Shown here piece after piece: positions 35,927 to 46,281 of a stretch of DNA of 64,000 nt. The position numbers and the translations under genes were made by a program. Every line of letters begins with the position of its first letter. Position 1 is the first letter of the stretch. The notes beneath the pieces are model-generated. The model saw only the letters and a program-made list of their open reading frames with translations. It was not told the DNA's origin and made no database searches. Origin of the DNA: Actinomyces urinae (GTDB taxonomy: Bacteria > Actinomycetota > Actinomycetes > Actinomycetales > Actinomycetaceae); contig NZ_LT632547.1 in the NCBI RefSeq assembly GCF_900119695.1, positions 1,178,001 to 1,242,000 on the forward strand, written 5' to 3'.

Positions 35927-37063
35927 GTGAAGTTCACCGTTGAGCGCGACGTGCTATCTGAAGCAGTTAATTGGACTGCACGTACAGTTCCCACGCGTCC
36001 TTCCGTGCCTATTCTCGCTGGTGTTCGCATGGAAGCAGCCGATGGAGTTCTTACGCTTTCATCATTTGACTACGAAATTTCAACGCGTTCAGAAATTCCA
36101 GCAACCGTTGATGTTGCTGGAGAAGCCCTAGTTTCGGGTCGCCTACTTGCATCGATCGCTAAATCATTGCCTAACCAACCAGTGCAATTCACGCTAGAAG
36201 GCCCGAAGATGAGCCTCGATTGCGGCACCTCTCATTTCACCCTGGCCACAATGTCGGTTGATGAATATCCTCCGTTGCCAGTGATGCCTCAGGTACGTGG
36301 AACTATTGATGCCCAGGTTTTTGCGCAAGCAATCGCTCAAGTTTCAGTTGCTGCATCCTCAGACGACACAATTCCGCTCCTTACTGGCGTGCGGATGGAA
36401 ATCGAGGATGACACTATTACCCTTTTGGGTACAGATCGTTACCGTCTAGCCATGCGTGAGTTTAAGTGGGAGCCCGCTGAGCCCGGTATTTCCACCGCTC
36501 TTTTGGTCAAGGCACGCGTGCTTGGCGACGTCGCGAAGTCGATGACTTCAGGCGGAAGCGTTGAACTAGCTTTCGATACTGAGGCTGCGGGCGCAGCGAA
36601 CTCCCTCATCGGTTTCGCATCGGGATCCAAGCGCACTACATCAACTCTCATGGATGGTGACTACCCGCCGGTACGCCGTCTATTCCCGAATGATACGCAG
36701 ATTCAGGCAGTGGTTGACCGCCACGAGCTTGTAGAGGCAGTCAAGCGCGTATCTTTGGTAGCAGAGCAACGCACTTCTGTTCGTCTCGGTTTTGAAGACG
36801 GGCAAGTGAATCTAGAAGCGGGTACTGATGACAACGCACAGGCCTCTGAAGTGGTAGCCGCGACCGTCGAAGGCGGTAGCTTGACTACTGCGTTTAACCC
36901 GAGATTCCTTGAAGGTGGACTTGGCGTAATTGACACAAGTCACGTCCGTTTCTCTTTCACTGATGCAGCTAAACCCGCAGTGATTACCGGACAGAAGGAT
37001 GAATCGGGCGATCAAGACGGTTCCTTCAAGTACCTCATTATGCCTATCCGTTTTGGAATCTGA
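35927..37063 (+). CDS. dnaN: DNA polymerase III sliding clamp (beta subunit)
   Basis: This 378-residue clamp has the usual start KFTVERDVLSEAVNW, three repeated clamp folds and the C-terminal MPIRFGI, near the standard M-P-(M)-R. A frame begins six codons upstream at a TTG (35909), but GTG at 35927 has GAGG at the right distance and matches family starts. It tethers DNA polymerase to DNA. Confidence 0.97.
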   Translation: MKFTVERDVLSEAVNWTARTVPTRPSVPILAGVRMEAADGVLTLSSFDYEISTRSEIPATVDVAGEALVSGRLLASIAKSLPNQPVQFTLEGPKMSLDCGTSHFTLATMSVDEYPPLPVMPQVRGTIDAQVFAQAIAQVSVAASSDDTIPLLTGVRMEIEDDTITLLGTDRYRLAMREFKWEPAEPGISTALLVKARVLGDVAKSMTSGGSVELAFDTEAAGAANSLIGFASGSKRTTSTLMDGDYPPVRRLFPNDTQIQAVVDRHELVEAVKRVSLVAEQRTSVRLGFEDGQVNLEAGTDDNAQASEVVAATVEGGSLTTAFNPRFLEGGLGVIDTSHVRFSFTDAAKPAVITGQKDESGDQDGSFKYLIMPIRFGI

Positions 37064-37154
37064 TTTCACTAACGGCACCGCGGCAAATTTGCGCGGGGAT
37101 TTACGGCTCCGATTGGTAAGGGAAAAGTCAAAGATTAGCTAGTGAGGGGAAGAT

Positions 37155-38438
37155 ATGTATATCTCGCATCTAGCTCTTGATGACTTTCGGTCCTACAAAC
37201 ACGCAGTTGTTGAGTTTGAACCGGGCACCACAGTTTTACTTGGCCACAACGGACAGGGCAAAACTAATCTCGTGGAGGCTGTTGCCTACCTTGCAAGCCT
37301 TTCTTCACACCGCGTGGCAGCCGACACTGCTCTCGTTAGATTTGCAAAATCAGATGAGCAATCCCCAGCCGGCGCAGTAGTACGCGCGAAGGTAAGAACC
37401 GGGGGTAGAGACCGCGTAGTGGAGTTGGAAATTATTCGCGGTCGTGCAAACCGAGCGAAGCTTAATCGTGCACCAGTACGCCCAGCAGAGTTAATGGGAG
37501 TTGTCAAAGTTGTCATTTTCGCTCCCGAAGACCTCGACCTAGTCAAGGGTGATCCAAGTGGCCGACGCAAGTTTCTTGATGAAATAGCACCGCAAATGTG
37601 GCCTGCTGCCAGAGTTGTCAAAAACGATTTTGATCGGGTGGCAAAACAGCGTGCGGCTCTGTTAAAACAGTTGGGAAAAGATCGTAGAGCGGGTAGGTAC
37701 CTAGACTATTCGGGTATAGAGATCTGGAATGAGCAGTACATTCCGCTGGCCCGCCAGGTACTCGCATATCGTTTGAAGACCATTCAAGCCCTAAATCAGC
37801 CCGTCACTCTGGCTCATGACATCGTTTCCGAGGAAGCTCGTAAGCTTACTCTAAGGTATCAACACTCGTTAAATGAGGTTGACCAGGTTGATAATGGAGA
37901 TCTATTTTGGCAAGTTCTCGAAGAGCCCGGGGCATACGAGGAACGACTCCGACTCGCGCTGAGTAGGGTGGTTGACCAAGAGATTGCACGGGGCGTGAAT
38001 TTAATTGGACCTCATCGGGATGATCTTGGGATGACTCTCGATGAGATGCCGGTCAAAGGTTTTGCGTCCCACGGCGAATCCTGGTCGGTTGCATTAGCTC
38101 TGAGATTAGGCGCATTTGAGGCTCTTACTAGCGAAGCTGGAATTGGTGAGGAACTAGATCCTCCTATCTTGATTTTGGATGACGTGTTTTCCGAGCTCGA
38201 CGGTAAACGACGAGAGGCCGTATTGGGAGCCATAGAGCGTGCGGAGCAGGTGTTCATAACCGCAGCTGTTGGCACGGACTTGCCAGCAGAACTTGACGCT
38301 AAGGTAATGACGGTTCAACTCGACCGGCAGGAAGGTTCTATTGTCGAAGGACCGCAGCCAGGAGGTATTGACGGCTCGTCAACTCCGTCAAGTGATAACC
38401 ATGATTCGGCAGGCTTTGATGGGGCGAGTGCTCCATGA
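37155..38438 (+). CDS. recF: DNA repair ATPase RecF
   Basis: This 427-residue SMC-like ATPase begins MYISHLALDDFRSYKHAVVE and has Walker A GHNGQGKTNL (about 31-40), the ABC-type signature region and Walker B PILILDDVFSELD. It loads RecA at gaps. It is slightly longer than usual, with a Ser/Gly/Asp-rich C-terminal tail of about 35 residues. Its stop overlaps the next start (ATGA). Confidence 0.96.
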   Translation: MYISHLALDDFRSYKHAVVEFEPGTTVLLGHNGQGKTNLVEAVAYLASLSSHRVAADTALVRFAKSDEQSPAGAVVRAKVRTGGRDRVVELEIIRGRANRAKLNRAPVRPAELMGVVKVVIFAPEDLDLVKGDPSGRRKFLDEIAPQMWPAARVVKNDFDRVAKQRAALLKQLGKDRRAGRYLDYSGIEIWNEQYIPLARQVLAYRLKTIQALNQPVTLAHDIVSEEARKLTLRYQHSLNEVDQVDNGDLFWQVLEEPGAYEERLRLALSRVVDQEIARGVNLIGPHRDDLGMTLDEMPVKGFASHGESWSVALALRLGAFEALTSEAGIGEELDPPILILDDVFSELDGKRREAVLGAIERAEQVFITAAVGTDLPAELDAKVMTVQLDRQEGSIVEGPQPGGIDGSSTPSSDNHDSAGFDGASAP

Positions 38439-39052
38439 CAACAAAGAATGGGTTTGAAGCACAGGCAGCTAGCTACGCCCAGGAGGCAGTGCGCCGGCAA
38501 AAGCAACTTGCGCAAGACTCTGGCTACTATCCGCAGACGGCTGCTAAGGTTCGGTTACTGAGTGAGCGCGGTGGTAAATCACGCGCGAGCTCATTTCGTA
38601 CCAAGGGCGACGGATCTGGTCGCAGTAGTTACGGCCATTATAATGGGGGTTCGAAGGAAGGACTCGCTACCTCCAAATTGGGCACGGGTCCATCAAAATA
38701 CGACCCCCAGCCGGTGGATAATGTAATTGGCAATTTGGTCAACAGACTTGGCTGGTCTTCAGTGCTAAACATTGCCACGATCGCAGCTAGGTGGCCGAGT
38801 ATTGTAGGTGCTTCAGTTGCACAGCATTGCAAGGTAGAGACGTTTGAAGACAACGTCCTTGTAGTTAAGACCTCGTCAACCGCCTGGGCGAATCAAATGA
38901 AGCTTTTGCTTCCCACATTAGAGAAGCAGATTGCGCAGGCTTTTGGAGAGAACGCGGTAAAGCGGGTCATTATCAGAGGACCTCAGGCACCCTCGTGGAG
39001 AAAGGGCCGCTTACACGTTCCCGGTCGCGGTCCGCGTGATACATACGGGTGA
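38435..39052 (+). CDS. dciA: DciA (DUF721) family replication protein
   Basis: This 205-residue protein has a disordered basic N-terminus (about 1-90) and the DUF721/DciA KH-like domain (about 95-190; WPSIVGASVAQHCKVE, VKTSSTAWANQMKLLLPTL, VIIRGP). DciA loads or activates DnaB in bacteria without DnaC/DnaI, which fits the absence of such a loader beside dnaB here. It is coupled to recF by a 4-base overlap. Confidence 0.92.
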   Translation: MTTKNGFEAQAASYAQEAVRRQKQLAQDSGYYPQTAAKVRLLSERGGKSRASSFRTKGDGSGRSSYGHYNGGSKEGLATSKLGTGPSKYDPQPVDNVIGNLVNRLGWSSVLNIATIAARWPSIVGASVAQHCKVETFEDNVLVVKTSSTAWANQMKLLLPTLEKQIAQAFGENAVKRVIIRGPQAPSWRKGRLHVPGRGPRDTYG

Positions 39053-39359
39053 GTGATCCAGTAAAGAGGTCACAATAAAACCTGTTTCCAAGAGTTATAC
39101 ACAGCTTTTCCCACCGTTGTGAATGACTTTTAGCCGCCATTTTTGGGGTTTTTAAATTACAAGGTTGACTGAGGTGCAGTGCGTTGCTCGAATCTGTGGA
39201 TATGACAAAAAGTGGTAAGATTATAGAGGTTTTTAAGTGTAAATCTGCGTGTTTATGCGGTTTTTGACAGCCATCTTTTCGTGGCTTGAAGTCCCGCATC
39301 TGATTGATCTTTCGGGTTTAGCCCGGGCGCAGTTTGCTTCCCGCTAGAAAGGGGCTAGT
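39053..39359. promoter_or_regulatory. gyrB upstream region with DnaA-box-like sites
   Basis: This gap of 307 bases has no gene. It has a TTATACACA box at 39095-39103 and an ATATCCACA variant at 39195-39203 (reverse), and T-rich runs. The gyrBA promoter should be here; TAAGAT near 39220 is a possible -10, but no clear -35 accompanies it. Confidence 0.4.
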
Positions 39360-41390
39360 TTGGCTGACCTAGAAGCTCGCCAGGCACAGCAAAATGGTGG
39401 TTACGACGCATCGAACATTACCGTTTTGGAAGGTCTAGAAGCTGTTCGCAAACGACCGGGTATGTACATCGGTTCAACGGGCGAGCGCGGTCTTCACCAC
39501 CTGGTGTACGAAGTCGTTGATAACGCAGTTGATGAGGCATTGGCCGGATACTGCGATCATATTGAAGTTACGATCCGCGAGGACGGCGGAGTCACCGTTC
39601 AAGATAATGGCCGCGGTATTCCTGTGGACATTCATCCCACGGAAGGTCGCCCAACCGTAGAGGTGGTAATGACCATCTTGCACGCCGGCGGAAAGTTTGG
39701 AGGCGGCGGATACGCTGTGTCTGGTGGTCTGCACGGCGTGGGTATATCGGTGGTTAACGCGCTTTCGTCTCGCGTAGAAACAGAGGTGCGTCGCCAGGGT
39801 TACGTGTGGAGGCAGACGTTTGGTAACGGCGGGCACCCCCTCACCGATCTTGTTCGCGGAGAAGAGACCGACGAGACCGGCACGTCTCAAACTTTCTATC
39901 CGGATCCTTCAATTTTTGATTCCGTTGAGTTTTCGTTCGAGACTTTGCGCAGCCGCTTCCAGCAGATGGCCTTCTTGAATAAGGGCCTGCGGATCACCCT
40001 CACGGATGAACGTCCAGGTGTTATCGACGAGGGTGACGAGATCACCGGGGACGACCTCGGATCAAATGACGACCCAATTTCCGGTTTCCGCCAGGTTACT
40101 TATATGTACGAAGGCGGGTTGCGTGACTACGTCAACTTCATTAACAAGACGAAGAAGGCGGAAGTCATCAACAGCGAAATCATTGACTTTGAAAATGAGA
40201 ACGCTGAAGGTTCCATGTCTATTGAAATTGCGATGCAGTGGACGCGAGCCTACTCCGAAACGATCCACACATACGCGAACACAATCAATACCACTGAGGG
40301 TGGTATGCATGAGGAAGGCTTCCGTTCCGCGCTAACTTCCATCGTCAACAAGTACGGGCGTGAGAAGGGAATCCTTAAGGATAAGCAGGATAACCTCACG
40401 GGCGATGATATTCGCGAGGGCCTAACCGCTGTTGTGTCGGTAAAGCTCACAGAGCCGCAGTTCGAAGGCCAGACCAAGACCAAGCTCGGTAACGCCGAGG
40501 CCCGAACTTTCACGCAGCAGCAGGTGTACACGCAGCTCGGTGACTGGTTTGATGCGCATCCGACGGATGCGAAAGCAATCATCCTCAAGGCTCTAGCTGC
40601 TCAGGAGGCGCGCCTAGCTGCGCGCAAGGCAAGGGAAGCGACCCGGCGAAAGAGCGTTCTGGAATCCGCATCGATGCCGGGTAAGCTCCGCGACTGCTCG
40701 TCGCGCAACCCGGACGACTGTGAAATCTTCATCGTAGAGGGCGACTCGGCTGGTGGTTCCGCCGTTATGGGTAGGGATCCTGAGCATCAGGCCATCCTGC
40801 CTTTGCGTGGCAAGATCTTGAACGTTGAAAAGGCACGCGTTGATCGCGCGCTGGACAGCAACGAAATCCGCGACCTCATTTCCGCACTCGGCACGGGTAT
40901 TGGAGAGGAATTTGATATCTCCAAGATTCGCTACGGCAAGATCGTGCTGATGGCGGATGCTGACGTTGATGGACAGCACATCACCACTTTGTTACTGACT
41001 TTGCTGTTCCGCTACATGCGTCCGTTGGTGGAAGAGGGCCACGTGTATTTGGCGCAGCCGCCTCTCTACCGACTCAAGTGGACCAACGCACCACACGAGT
41101 ACGTTTACTCCGATAGGGAGCGTGACGAACAACTCGCAGCGGGTAAGAATGCGGGATACAGACTTCCTAAGACCGGTGGCGTGCAACGCTACAAGGGCCT
41201 TGGTGAGATGAACCACGACGAGCTTTGGGACACTACGATGGATCCTTCAAGGCGACTACTAAAGAAGATAGATGTTGCCGAGGCGGCATCGGCTGACGAA
41301 GTGTTCTCCGTTCTGATGGGAGACGACGTGGAATCTAGGCGTTCATTTATTCAGCGCAACGCGCAGGACGTGCGCTTCCTAGACTTCTAG
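39360..41390 (+). CDS. gyrB: DNA gyrase subunit B
   Basis: This 676-residue ATPase subunit has the GHKL motifs [18 protein letters not shown] and [13 protein letters not shown]. The Toprim motif EGDSAGGSA is at about 459-467 and [12 protein letters not shown] follows, with DxD as DADVDGQH. The end [12 protein letters not shown] is standard. The start appears to be TTG after AAAGGGG. With GyrA it introduces negative supercoils. Confidence 0.97.
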   Translation: MADLEARQAQQNGGYDASNITVLEGLEAVRKRPGMYIGSTGERGLHHLVYEVVDNAVDEALAGYCDHIEVTIREDGGVTVQDNGRGIPVDIHPTEGRPTVEVVMTILHAGGKFGGGGYAVSGGLHGVGISVVNALSSRVETEVRRQGYVWRQTFGNGGHPLTDLVRGEETDETGTSQTFYPDPSIFDSVEFSFETLRSRFQQMAFLNKGLRITLTDERPGVIDEGDEITGDDLGSNDDPISGFRQVTYMYEGGLRDYVNFINKTKKAEVINSEIIDFENENAEGSMSIEIAMQWTRAYSETIHTYANTINTTEGGMHEEGFRSALTSIVNKYGREKGILKDKQDNLTGDDIREGLTAVVSVKLTEPQFEGQTKTKLGNAEARTFTQQQVYTQLGDWFDAHPTDAKAIILKALAAQEARLAARKAREATRRKSVLESASMPGKLRDCSSRNPDDCEIFIVEGDSAGGSAVMGRDPEHQAILPLRGKILNVEKARVDRALDSNEIRDLISALGTGIGEEFDISKIRYGKIVLMADADVDGQHITTLLLTLLFRYMRPLVEEGHVYLAQPPLYRLKWTNAPHEYVYSDRERDEQLAAGKNAGYRLPKTGGVQRYKGLGEMNHDELWDTTMDPSRRLLKKIDVAEAASADEVFSVLMGDDVESRRSFIQRNAQDVRFLDF

Positions 41391-41438
41391 TCAACCTGGT
41401 CAAATTCGGATCGAAAGCTTATAAGGGACGGAAATAAC

Positions 41439-44075
41439 GTGAGTGACGAAAAGCAGACTCCTGATGAGGTAGCCGCAACCGAACAAACCGGTGCCGCGGT
41501 GGCTCAGAAGATTAGCCACGTTGACATTGAAGTTGAGATGCAACGCTCCTATCTCGACTACGCGATGTCTGTAATCGTGGGACGTGCACTGCCCGAGGTT
41601 CGTGACGGTCTAAAGCCGGTACACCGACGGATTCTTTACGCCATGTACGACGGCGGCTACAGGCCAGACGCGGGATTCTACAAGTCGATGCGCGTAGTTG
41701 GAGACGTACTCTCTCACTACCACCCGCACGGTGATGCTTCGGTTTACGATGCGCTCGCTCGCCTTGTACAGCCCTGGTCCATGCGCTACCCCCTGGTAGC
41801 CGGTCAGGGTAACTTCGGTTCGCCAGGTAACCTGGGTCCCGCTGCTCCGCGTTACACAGAGTGTCGCATGCATCCCATGGCTATGGAGATGGTTCGTGAT
41901 ATCGACGAAAAGACAGTTGACTTTATTGACAACTATGACGGTCGGAATCAGGAACCAACGGTATTGCCGGCACGCTTCCCGAACCTTCTCGTAAATGGGT
42001 CTGAGGGTATCGCAGTTGGTATGGCCACTCGTATCCCGCCGCACAACCTTCGTGAGGTTGCTGAGGGCGTGCAATGGCACTTGGATCATCCGGAGGCAAG
42101 CCGCGAAGAGCTACTGGAAGCACTCCTCGGCATCATCAAGGGTCCTGATTTCCCGACGGGCGCAACGATCCTCGGTAAATCAGGCATTGAGCAGGTCTAC
42201 CGCACCGGGCGCGGGCCGATTGTGCAGCGCGCAGATGTTACAGTTGAAGAGATCAAGGGTCGTACCTGCCTGGTAGTCACCTCGTTGCCCTATCAAGTCA
42301 ACCCAGACAACCTCGCAGCCAAGATTGCCCAACTCGCAAAGGACGGGGTAATCCAGGGCATTGCGGATATTCGCGATGAGACTTCGGGTCGTTCAGGCAT
42401 GCGTCTTGTGCTCGTTCTGAAGCGTGATGCGGTTGCGAAGGTCGTGTTGAACAACCTCTACAAGCGCACGCAGCTACAAGATTCGTTCCCCGCCAACATG
42501 CTTGCCCTCGTTGACGGTGTTCCCCGGACGCTTTCCATCGACGGCTTCATCTACTACTGGACCAAGCATCAGATTGACGTCATTGTGCGTCGCACCAAGT
42601 TCCGCCTGGATAAGGCACGCGAACGCCTGCATATCTTGAATGGCTATCTAAAGGCACTTGACGCACTTGACGAAGTGATCGCATTGATTCGGCGTTCACC
42701 AACCGTGAACGATGCGCGCGCAGGCCTTATGGAATTCCTGGAGATCGACGAGATTCAGGCAGACGCAATTCTCGCTATGCAGCTACGGCGCCTAGCAGCG
42801 CTCGAGCGCCAGAAGATCATGGACGAGCACGCAGAGCTTTCTGCCCGCGTGGCATATCTTGAAGACGTTCTCGTAAAGCCGGAGCGTCAGCGTCAGATCG
42901 TTTCAGAAGAGCTCGCTGAAATCGTCGAGAAGTACGGTGATGATAGGCGTACGCGCATCGTTCCGTTCTCGGGCGAAATGTCCACTGAAGACCTCATCCC
43001 CGAAGAAGACGTAGTTGTCACAATCACCCGTGACGGTTTCACAAAGCGCACCCGCGTGGATTCCTACAAGAGTCAACACCGTGGCGGTAAGGGAATTCGG
43101 GGCGCGAAGCTACGTCAAGACGACGTCGTGCAGCACTTCTTCGTCACTACGACCCACCACTGGTTGCTGTTCTTTACAAACCTTGGCCGCGTTTACCGCG
43201 TCAAGGCGTACGAGATCCCTGAGGGTGGCCGCGATTCGCGCGGACAGCACGTTGCGAATCTCCTCGCTTTCCAGCCGGATGAGGAGATCAGCGACGTCCT
43301 CGCCATCAAAGACTACGACCAAGCCGATTACCTGGTTCTTGCAACCAAGTCGGGCCTGGTCAAGAAGACTGCCCTTCAGGACTACAACTCGCCGCGAAGC
43401 GGTGGCCTGATCGCAATCAACCTTCGGGACGTCAATGGGGAGCCGGACGCGGTGGTATCGGCGAAGCTTGTGAATGCCGACCAGCACCTAATTCTCATTT
43501 CCAAGATGGGGCAGGCTCTGCGTTTCGAAGCGAGTGACGAATCTGTGCGTCCCATGGGCCGTGCAACTTCGGGTGTGCGCGGCATGAAGTTCCGTGACGG
43601 TGACTACTTGCTCTCTCTTGACGTCGTACATGAAGGCCGCGACCTCCTCGTCATCACAGAGGGTGGATTTGCCAAGCGTTCGGCTATCGACACCTACCCA
43701 ACGCGTGGCCGCGGCGGCCTTGGCGTTAAGGTAGCGAACCTCGTGGATGAGCGCGGCGATCTCGTAGCTGGCCTTGAAGTCACCGAAGAGGACGAGGTTC
43801 TTGTCATCATGGAGAGTGGCAACATCGTGCGTAGCGCGGTAAGCGAAGTTCCGCGCACCGGCCGTAACACGCAGGGCGTGACCTTCGCGCGTCCCTCGAA
43901 GGATGACCGTATTATCGCAATCACTAAAAACCTGGAATCACAGTTGGATGATGATTCCGAGGCAGTAGACTCAGATGATGAGGACACGGCAACCTCGGAA
44001 GCACAAAATGCCAGTGAGATTGCCGAAGGAGTCGAACCCGAGTCCGCGGCTCGAAATGAGGAAGGTGACGAATGA
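41439..44075 (+). CDS. gyrA: DNA gyrase subunit A
   Basis: This 878-residue subunit has the start-of-domain motif [20 protein letters not shown], the catalytic tyrosine in [10 protein letters not shown] and six C-terminal beta-pinwheel blades, including the gyrase box QHRGGKG. In the quinolone-determining region ([10 protein letters not shown]) Ala100 stands where E. coli has Ser83, and Asp104 matches Asp87; Ala at the first position is also wild type in M. tuberculosis. The tail of about 45 residues is acidic. The start is GTG. Confidence 0.98.
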   Translation: MSDEKQTPDEVAATEQTGAAVAQKISHVDIEVEMQRSYLDYAMSVIVGRALPEVRDGLKPVHRRILYAMYDGGYRPDAGFYKSMRVVGDVLSHYHPHGDASVYDALARLVQPWSMRYPLVAGQGNFGSPGNLGPAAPRYTECRMHPMAMEMVRDIDEKTVDFIDNYDGRNQEPTVLPARFPNLLVNGSEGIAVGMATRIPPHNLREVAEGVQWHLDHPEASREELLEALLGIIKGPDFPTGATILGKSGIEQVYRTGRGPIVQRADVTVEEIKGRTCLVVTSLPYQVNPDNLAAKIAQLAKDGVIQGIADIRDETSGRSGMRLVLVLKRDAVAKVVLNNLYKRTQLQDSFPANMLALVDGVPRTLSIDGFIYYWTKHQIDVIVRRTKFRLDKARERLHILNGYLKALDALDEVIALIRRSPTVNDARAGLMEFLEIDEIQADAILAMQLRRLAALERQKIMDEHAELSARVAYLEDVLVKPERQRQIVSEELAEIVEKYGDDRRTRIVPFSGEMSTEDLIPEEDVVVTITRDGFTKRTRVDSYKSQHRGGKGIRGAKLRQDDVVQHFFVTTTHHWLLFFTNLGRVYRVKAYEIPEGGRDSRGQHVANLLAFQPDEEISDVLAIKDYDQADYLVLATKSGLVKKTALQDYNSPRSGGLIAINLRDVNGEPDAVVSAKLVNADQHLILISKMGQALRFEASDESVRPMGRATSGVRGMKFRDGDYLLSLDVVHEGRDLLVITEGGFAKRSAIDTYPTRGRGGLGVKVANLVDERGDLVAGLEVTEEDEVLVIMESGNIVRSAVSEVPRTGRNTQGVTFARPSKDDRIIAITKNLESQLDDDSEAVDSDDEDTATSEAQNASEIAEGVEPESAARNEEGDE

Positions 44076-44479
44076 GCGACACCTCGCGATCTGACGTTCA
44101 GCAAGATTGGGAGCAGGACACCCCGCATCAGGTGATGCTGGCAGTTGCCAGAGTTGACCCATGGACCGTGATGAAGGTCAGTTTCATGCTTTCTGTTGCC
44201 TTTGCAATCGCAACGGTTATTGCAGCGTTCGTGATTTGGCTGATGCTCGATGGCATGCACGTTTTCGCTGACATCGAGCACTTCCTGGTCAGTATTGGTG
44301 CCGAATCGTTCGTCAAACTACTTGATTACGCTCGTTTGCCGCAGGTGATGTCCATGGCAACTCTGGTGGGCGTGGTGAACATCGTGATCCTCACGGCGCT
44401 ATCCACGCTTGGGGCACTCATTTATAATCTCGTTGCTGCACTTGTTGGCGGCGTGCGAGTGACCCTCATGGACGAATAA
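44072..44479 (+). CDS. DUF3566 membrane protein
   Basis: This 135-residue protein has a short polar N-terminus, two membrane spans (about 36-60 and 95-122) and the family pattern [21 protein letters not shown]. The family follows gyrA in nearly all actinobacteria (Rv0007-like). Its function is unknown; a link to envelope growth has been proposed by position only. The ATG overlaps the gyrA stop. Confidence 0.92.
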   Translation: MSDTSRSDVQQDWEQDTPHQVMLAVARVDPWTVMKVSFMLSVAFAIATVIAAFVIWLMLDGMHVFADIEHFLVSIGAESFVKLLDYARLPQVMSMATLVGVVNIVILTALSTLGALIYNLVAALVGGVRVTLMDE

Positions 44480-44598
44480 CCAAGCTGCGAAACGAAAGTG
44501 CTGATCGCTCCAAATCGTTCCAATGTAAGGATTGTCACTGATGGCGGTTTGGAATTGTCCAACTGCGTTGGGTAATCTTATTTGGTGCGAGAGCGCAA

Positions 44599-44672
44599 GG
44601 GCCTATAGCTCAGTCGGTTAGAGCGCTTCCCTGATAAGGAAGAGGTCGCTGGTTCGAGTCCAGCTAGGCCCA
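44599..44672 (+). tRNA. ileT: tRNA-Ile (GAT)
   Basis: The 74-base cloverleaf has acceptor arms GGGCCTA/TAGGCCC, anticodon loop CTGATAA (anticodon GAT), T-arm GGTTCGAGTCC and discriminator A. CCA is not encoded. It stands after gyrA as in other actinobacteria. Confidence 0.97.
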
Positions 44673-44704
44673 CAGGCGTTTGAATCACAGTAACGGAGGC
44701 TCGT

Positions 44705-44851
44705 ATGATTCGCGAAGGACTACGAAATCTAGTTATTGGTGGGATCGTTGGTACAGTAGGTCTTGTGACTTACCAGATCACCCGCGATCTTTCAGACGAT
44801 AAGAATCTGTGGCAGCCCGTCCAGGCTGAACCATCCAACTCGATGGACTAA
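44705..44851 (+). CDS. Small DLW-39-like membrane protein
   Basis: This 48-codon gene lies between the two tRNA genes. The product starts MIREGLRN, has one hydrophobic segment (LVIGGIVGTVGLVTYQI) and a polar tail with DDKNLWQPVQ. A small protein of this kind (DLW-39 family, named for a D-L-W motif) is known in actinobacteria near this locus; here N-L-W replaces D-L-W. GGAGG lies at a proper distance from the ATG at 44705. The function is unknown. Confidence 0.7.
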   Translation: MIREGLRNLVIGGIVGTVGLVTYQITRDLSDDKNLWQPVQAEPSNSMD

Positions 44852-44864
44852 CAGATTCCCAATA

Positions 44865-44937
44865 GGGGCTATGGCGCAATTGGTAGCGCACCTGCTTTGC
44901 AAGCAGGGGGTTAGGGGTTCGAGTCCCCTTAGCTCCA
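44865..44937 (+). tRNA. alaT: tRNA-Ala (TGC)
   Basis: The 73-base cloverleaf has acceptor arms GGGGCTA/TAGCTCC (one G-U pair), anticodon stem CCTGC/GCAGG with anticodon TGC, T-arm GGTTCGAGTCC and discriminator A. CCA is not encoded. Confidence 0.97.
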
Positions 44938-45074
44938 CAATCCTGAGGATCTCAGTGATTGCGGCGCTTTTCTTTTATTGTCGCAATGTGCGTGTGAATA
45001 CGCGCGTGAATATACGTGTCCTGAATGAATCCAGAGTTCTTCGGAAAAGGGCATCAGAAAATCTGCCTCCCGTA

Positions 45075-45088
45075 TGAAAACGTATGCA
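45075..45088. promoter_or_regulatory. Possible auxiliary LacI-type operator
   Basis: TGAAAACGTATGCA has a central CG and 5 of 7 symmetric pairs. It shares AAACGTAT with the main operator. Its centre is 93 bases upstream of that site, close to a whole number of helical turns. Confidence 0.35.
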
Positions 45089-45129
45089 GATTACGATTTG
45101 GTAAAGCTTCGGGGACAAGTCCCTATTTC

Positions 45130-45159
45130 TTGACGAGATTGCCGCAAATGCTCTACTAT
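45130..45159 (+). promoter_or_regulatory. Promoter of the transporter operon
   Basis: TTGACG (45130-45135) and TACTAT (45154-45159) are separated by 18 bases. This is the best sigma-70-type promoter in the window. The predicted start of transcription is near 45166, about 63 bases before the first gene. Confidence 0.7.
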
Positions 45160-45165
45160 CTCCGG

Positions 45166-45183
45166 TGTGGAAACGTATCCACA
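45166..45183. promoter_or_regulatory. LacI-family operator at the transcription start
   Basis: TGTGGAAACGTATCCACA is an 18-bp palindrome with 8 of 9 matching pairs and a central CG, as LacI-family operators have. It starts seven bases after the -10 box, so a bound repressor would block initiation. The LacI-family gene at 49866 is the obvious candidate to bind it. The inner TATCCACA also resembles a DnaA box. Confidence 0.65.
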
Positions 45184-45228
45184 ACTCCGAACTGTGCATA
45201 GACAACATATATTGCAACGGAAGGCTCA

Positions 45229-46281
45229 ATGATGCGCGCACGCTACACTGCTCTCCCCGCCGCACTCCTGGCACTCTCTCTCGCCGCCTGCTCTGCCCCC
45301 GAAGGCCAGAGCACCCAGGGAGGCTCCGCCTCGGCAGATACCCTGAACATTGCCTGCTCCCAGCAGGAAGATTTCTGCCAGGCGATCGTCACCGCCTACA
45401 CCAGGGAAACCGGTCAGAAGGCCACCTACGTTCGCCTGGGTGCCGGCGAAGTCCTCGCCCGCCTCGAAACCAACCCCGGTGAATTCGACGTCTGGTCCGG
45501 CGGCCAGGCCGAAAACCACCTCGTCGCCAACGACAAGGGCAAGATCGAAAAGTACGTCTCGAAGAACGCCTCCGCACTGCCCTCGCAGTACAACAACGCC
45601 GAAGGCATCTGGTCCGGCTTCTACACCGACTCCATTGCGTTCTGCTCCAACAAGAAGGAACTCGAACGCATCGGCGCACAGGCTCCCACGTCCTGGCAGG
45701 ACCTGCTCAAGCCCGAATTCAAGGGGCGCATTGCCATGCCGCACCCTGCCACCGCAGGCGTTGGCTACATGGCCATGTACACCGTCGCCACCCTGAACAA
45801 CGGCGACCAGGAGAAAACCATTTCCTACTTCAAGGAACTGGTTCCCAGCATCATGCAGTTCTCCAAGTCCGCAGCAACCGGTACCGAACAGGCCGGACGC
45901 GGTGAGGTGGCCGTTGCCATCGCCCTCGACTCCGACTGCGAAAAGGCCAACAAGGCCGGATATTCCGACCTGGTCACCACCTACCCCTCGGAAGGCACCG
46001 GCTACGAAGTGGGCGCAGTCTCCGTCCTCGCGGGTGCACGCAACCCCGAAGGCGCCAAGGCCTACATGGACTGGTTGCTGACCACCAAGGCTCAGGATCT
46101 CTACGCGGACGTCCCCTCCTTCGCAGCACCCACCCTGCCTGACGCCAAGGTCGGTCCGAACGTCCCCAAGCAGGACGTCGTGAAGCACGTGGACTGGGAT
46201 GTACGCAAGGCAGCTGACTCTCGCGCCAACTACATCGGCATCTTCGAAAGCCAGATCGCCGGAGCAAGCTCCGCCAAGTGA
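45229..46281 (+). CDS. ABC transporter substrate-binding lipoprotein, Fbp/Afu type
   Basis: This 350-residue exported lipoprotein has a signal peptide with lipobox LAAC (Cys at about 22) and the type II periplasmic-binding fold of the FbpA/AfuA/2-aminoethylphosphonate group (LNIACSQQEDF, YEVGAVSVLAGARNPEGAKAYMDWLL). The paired tyrosines of iron-binding FbpA are not evident near the C-terminus. Together with the LacI operator upstream this points away from iron and toward an organic, perhaps phosphorylated, ligand, as for AfuA. First gene of a five-gene operon; the ATG has GGAAGG upstream. Confidence 0.85.
   Translation: MMRARYTALPAALLALSLAACSAPEGQSTQGGSASADTLNIACSQQEDFCQAIVTAYTRETGQKATYVRLGAGEVLARLETNPGEFDVWSGGQAENHLVANDKGKIEKYVSKNASALPSQYNNAEGIWSGFYTDSIAFCSNKKELERIGAQAPTSWQDLLKPEFKGRIAMPHPATAGVGYMAMYTVATLNNGDQEKTISYFKELVPSIMQFSKSAATGTEQAGRGEVAVAIALDSDCEKANKAGYSDLVTTYPSEGTGYEVGAVSVLAGARNPEGAKAYMDWLLTTKAQDLYADVPSFAAPTLPDAKVGPNVPKQDVVKHVDWDVRKAADSRANYIGIFESQIAGASSAK

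Noticed and set aside
44865-44937. tRNA-Ala as integration site of the accessory segment
   Set aside because: No repeat of the tRNA 3' end was seen near 52000-52540 and there is no integrase; position alone is not enough.
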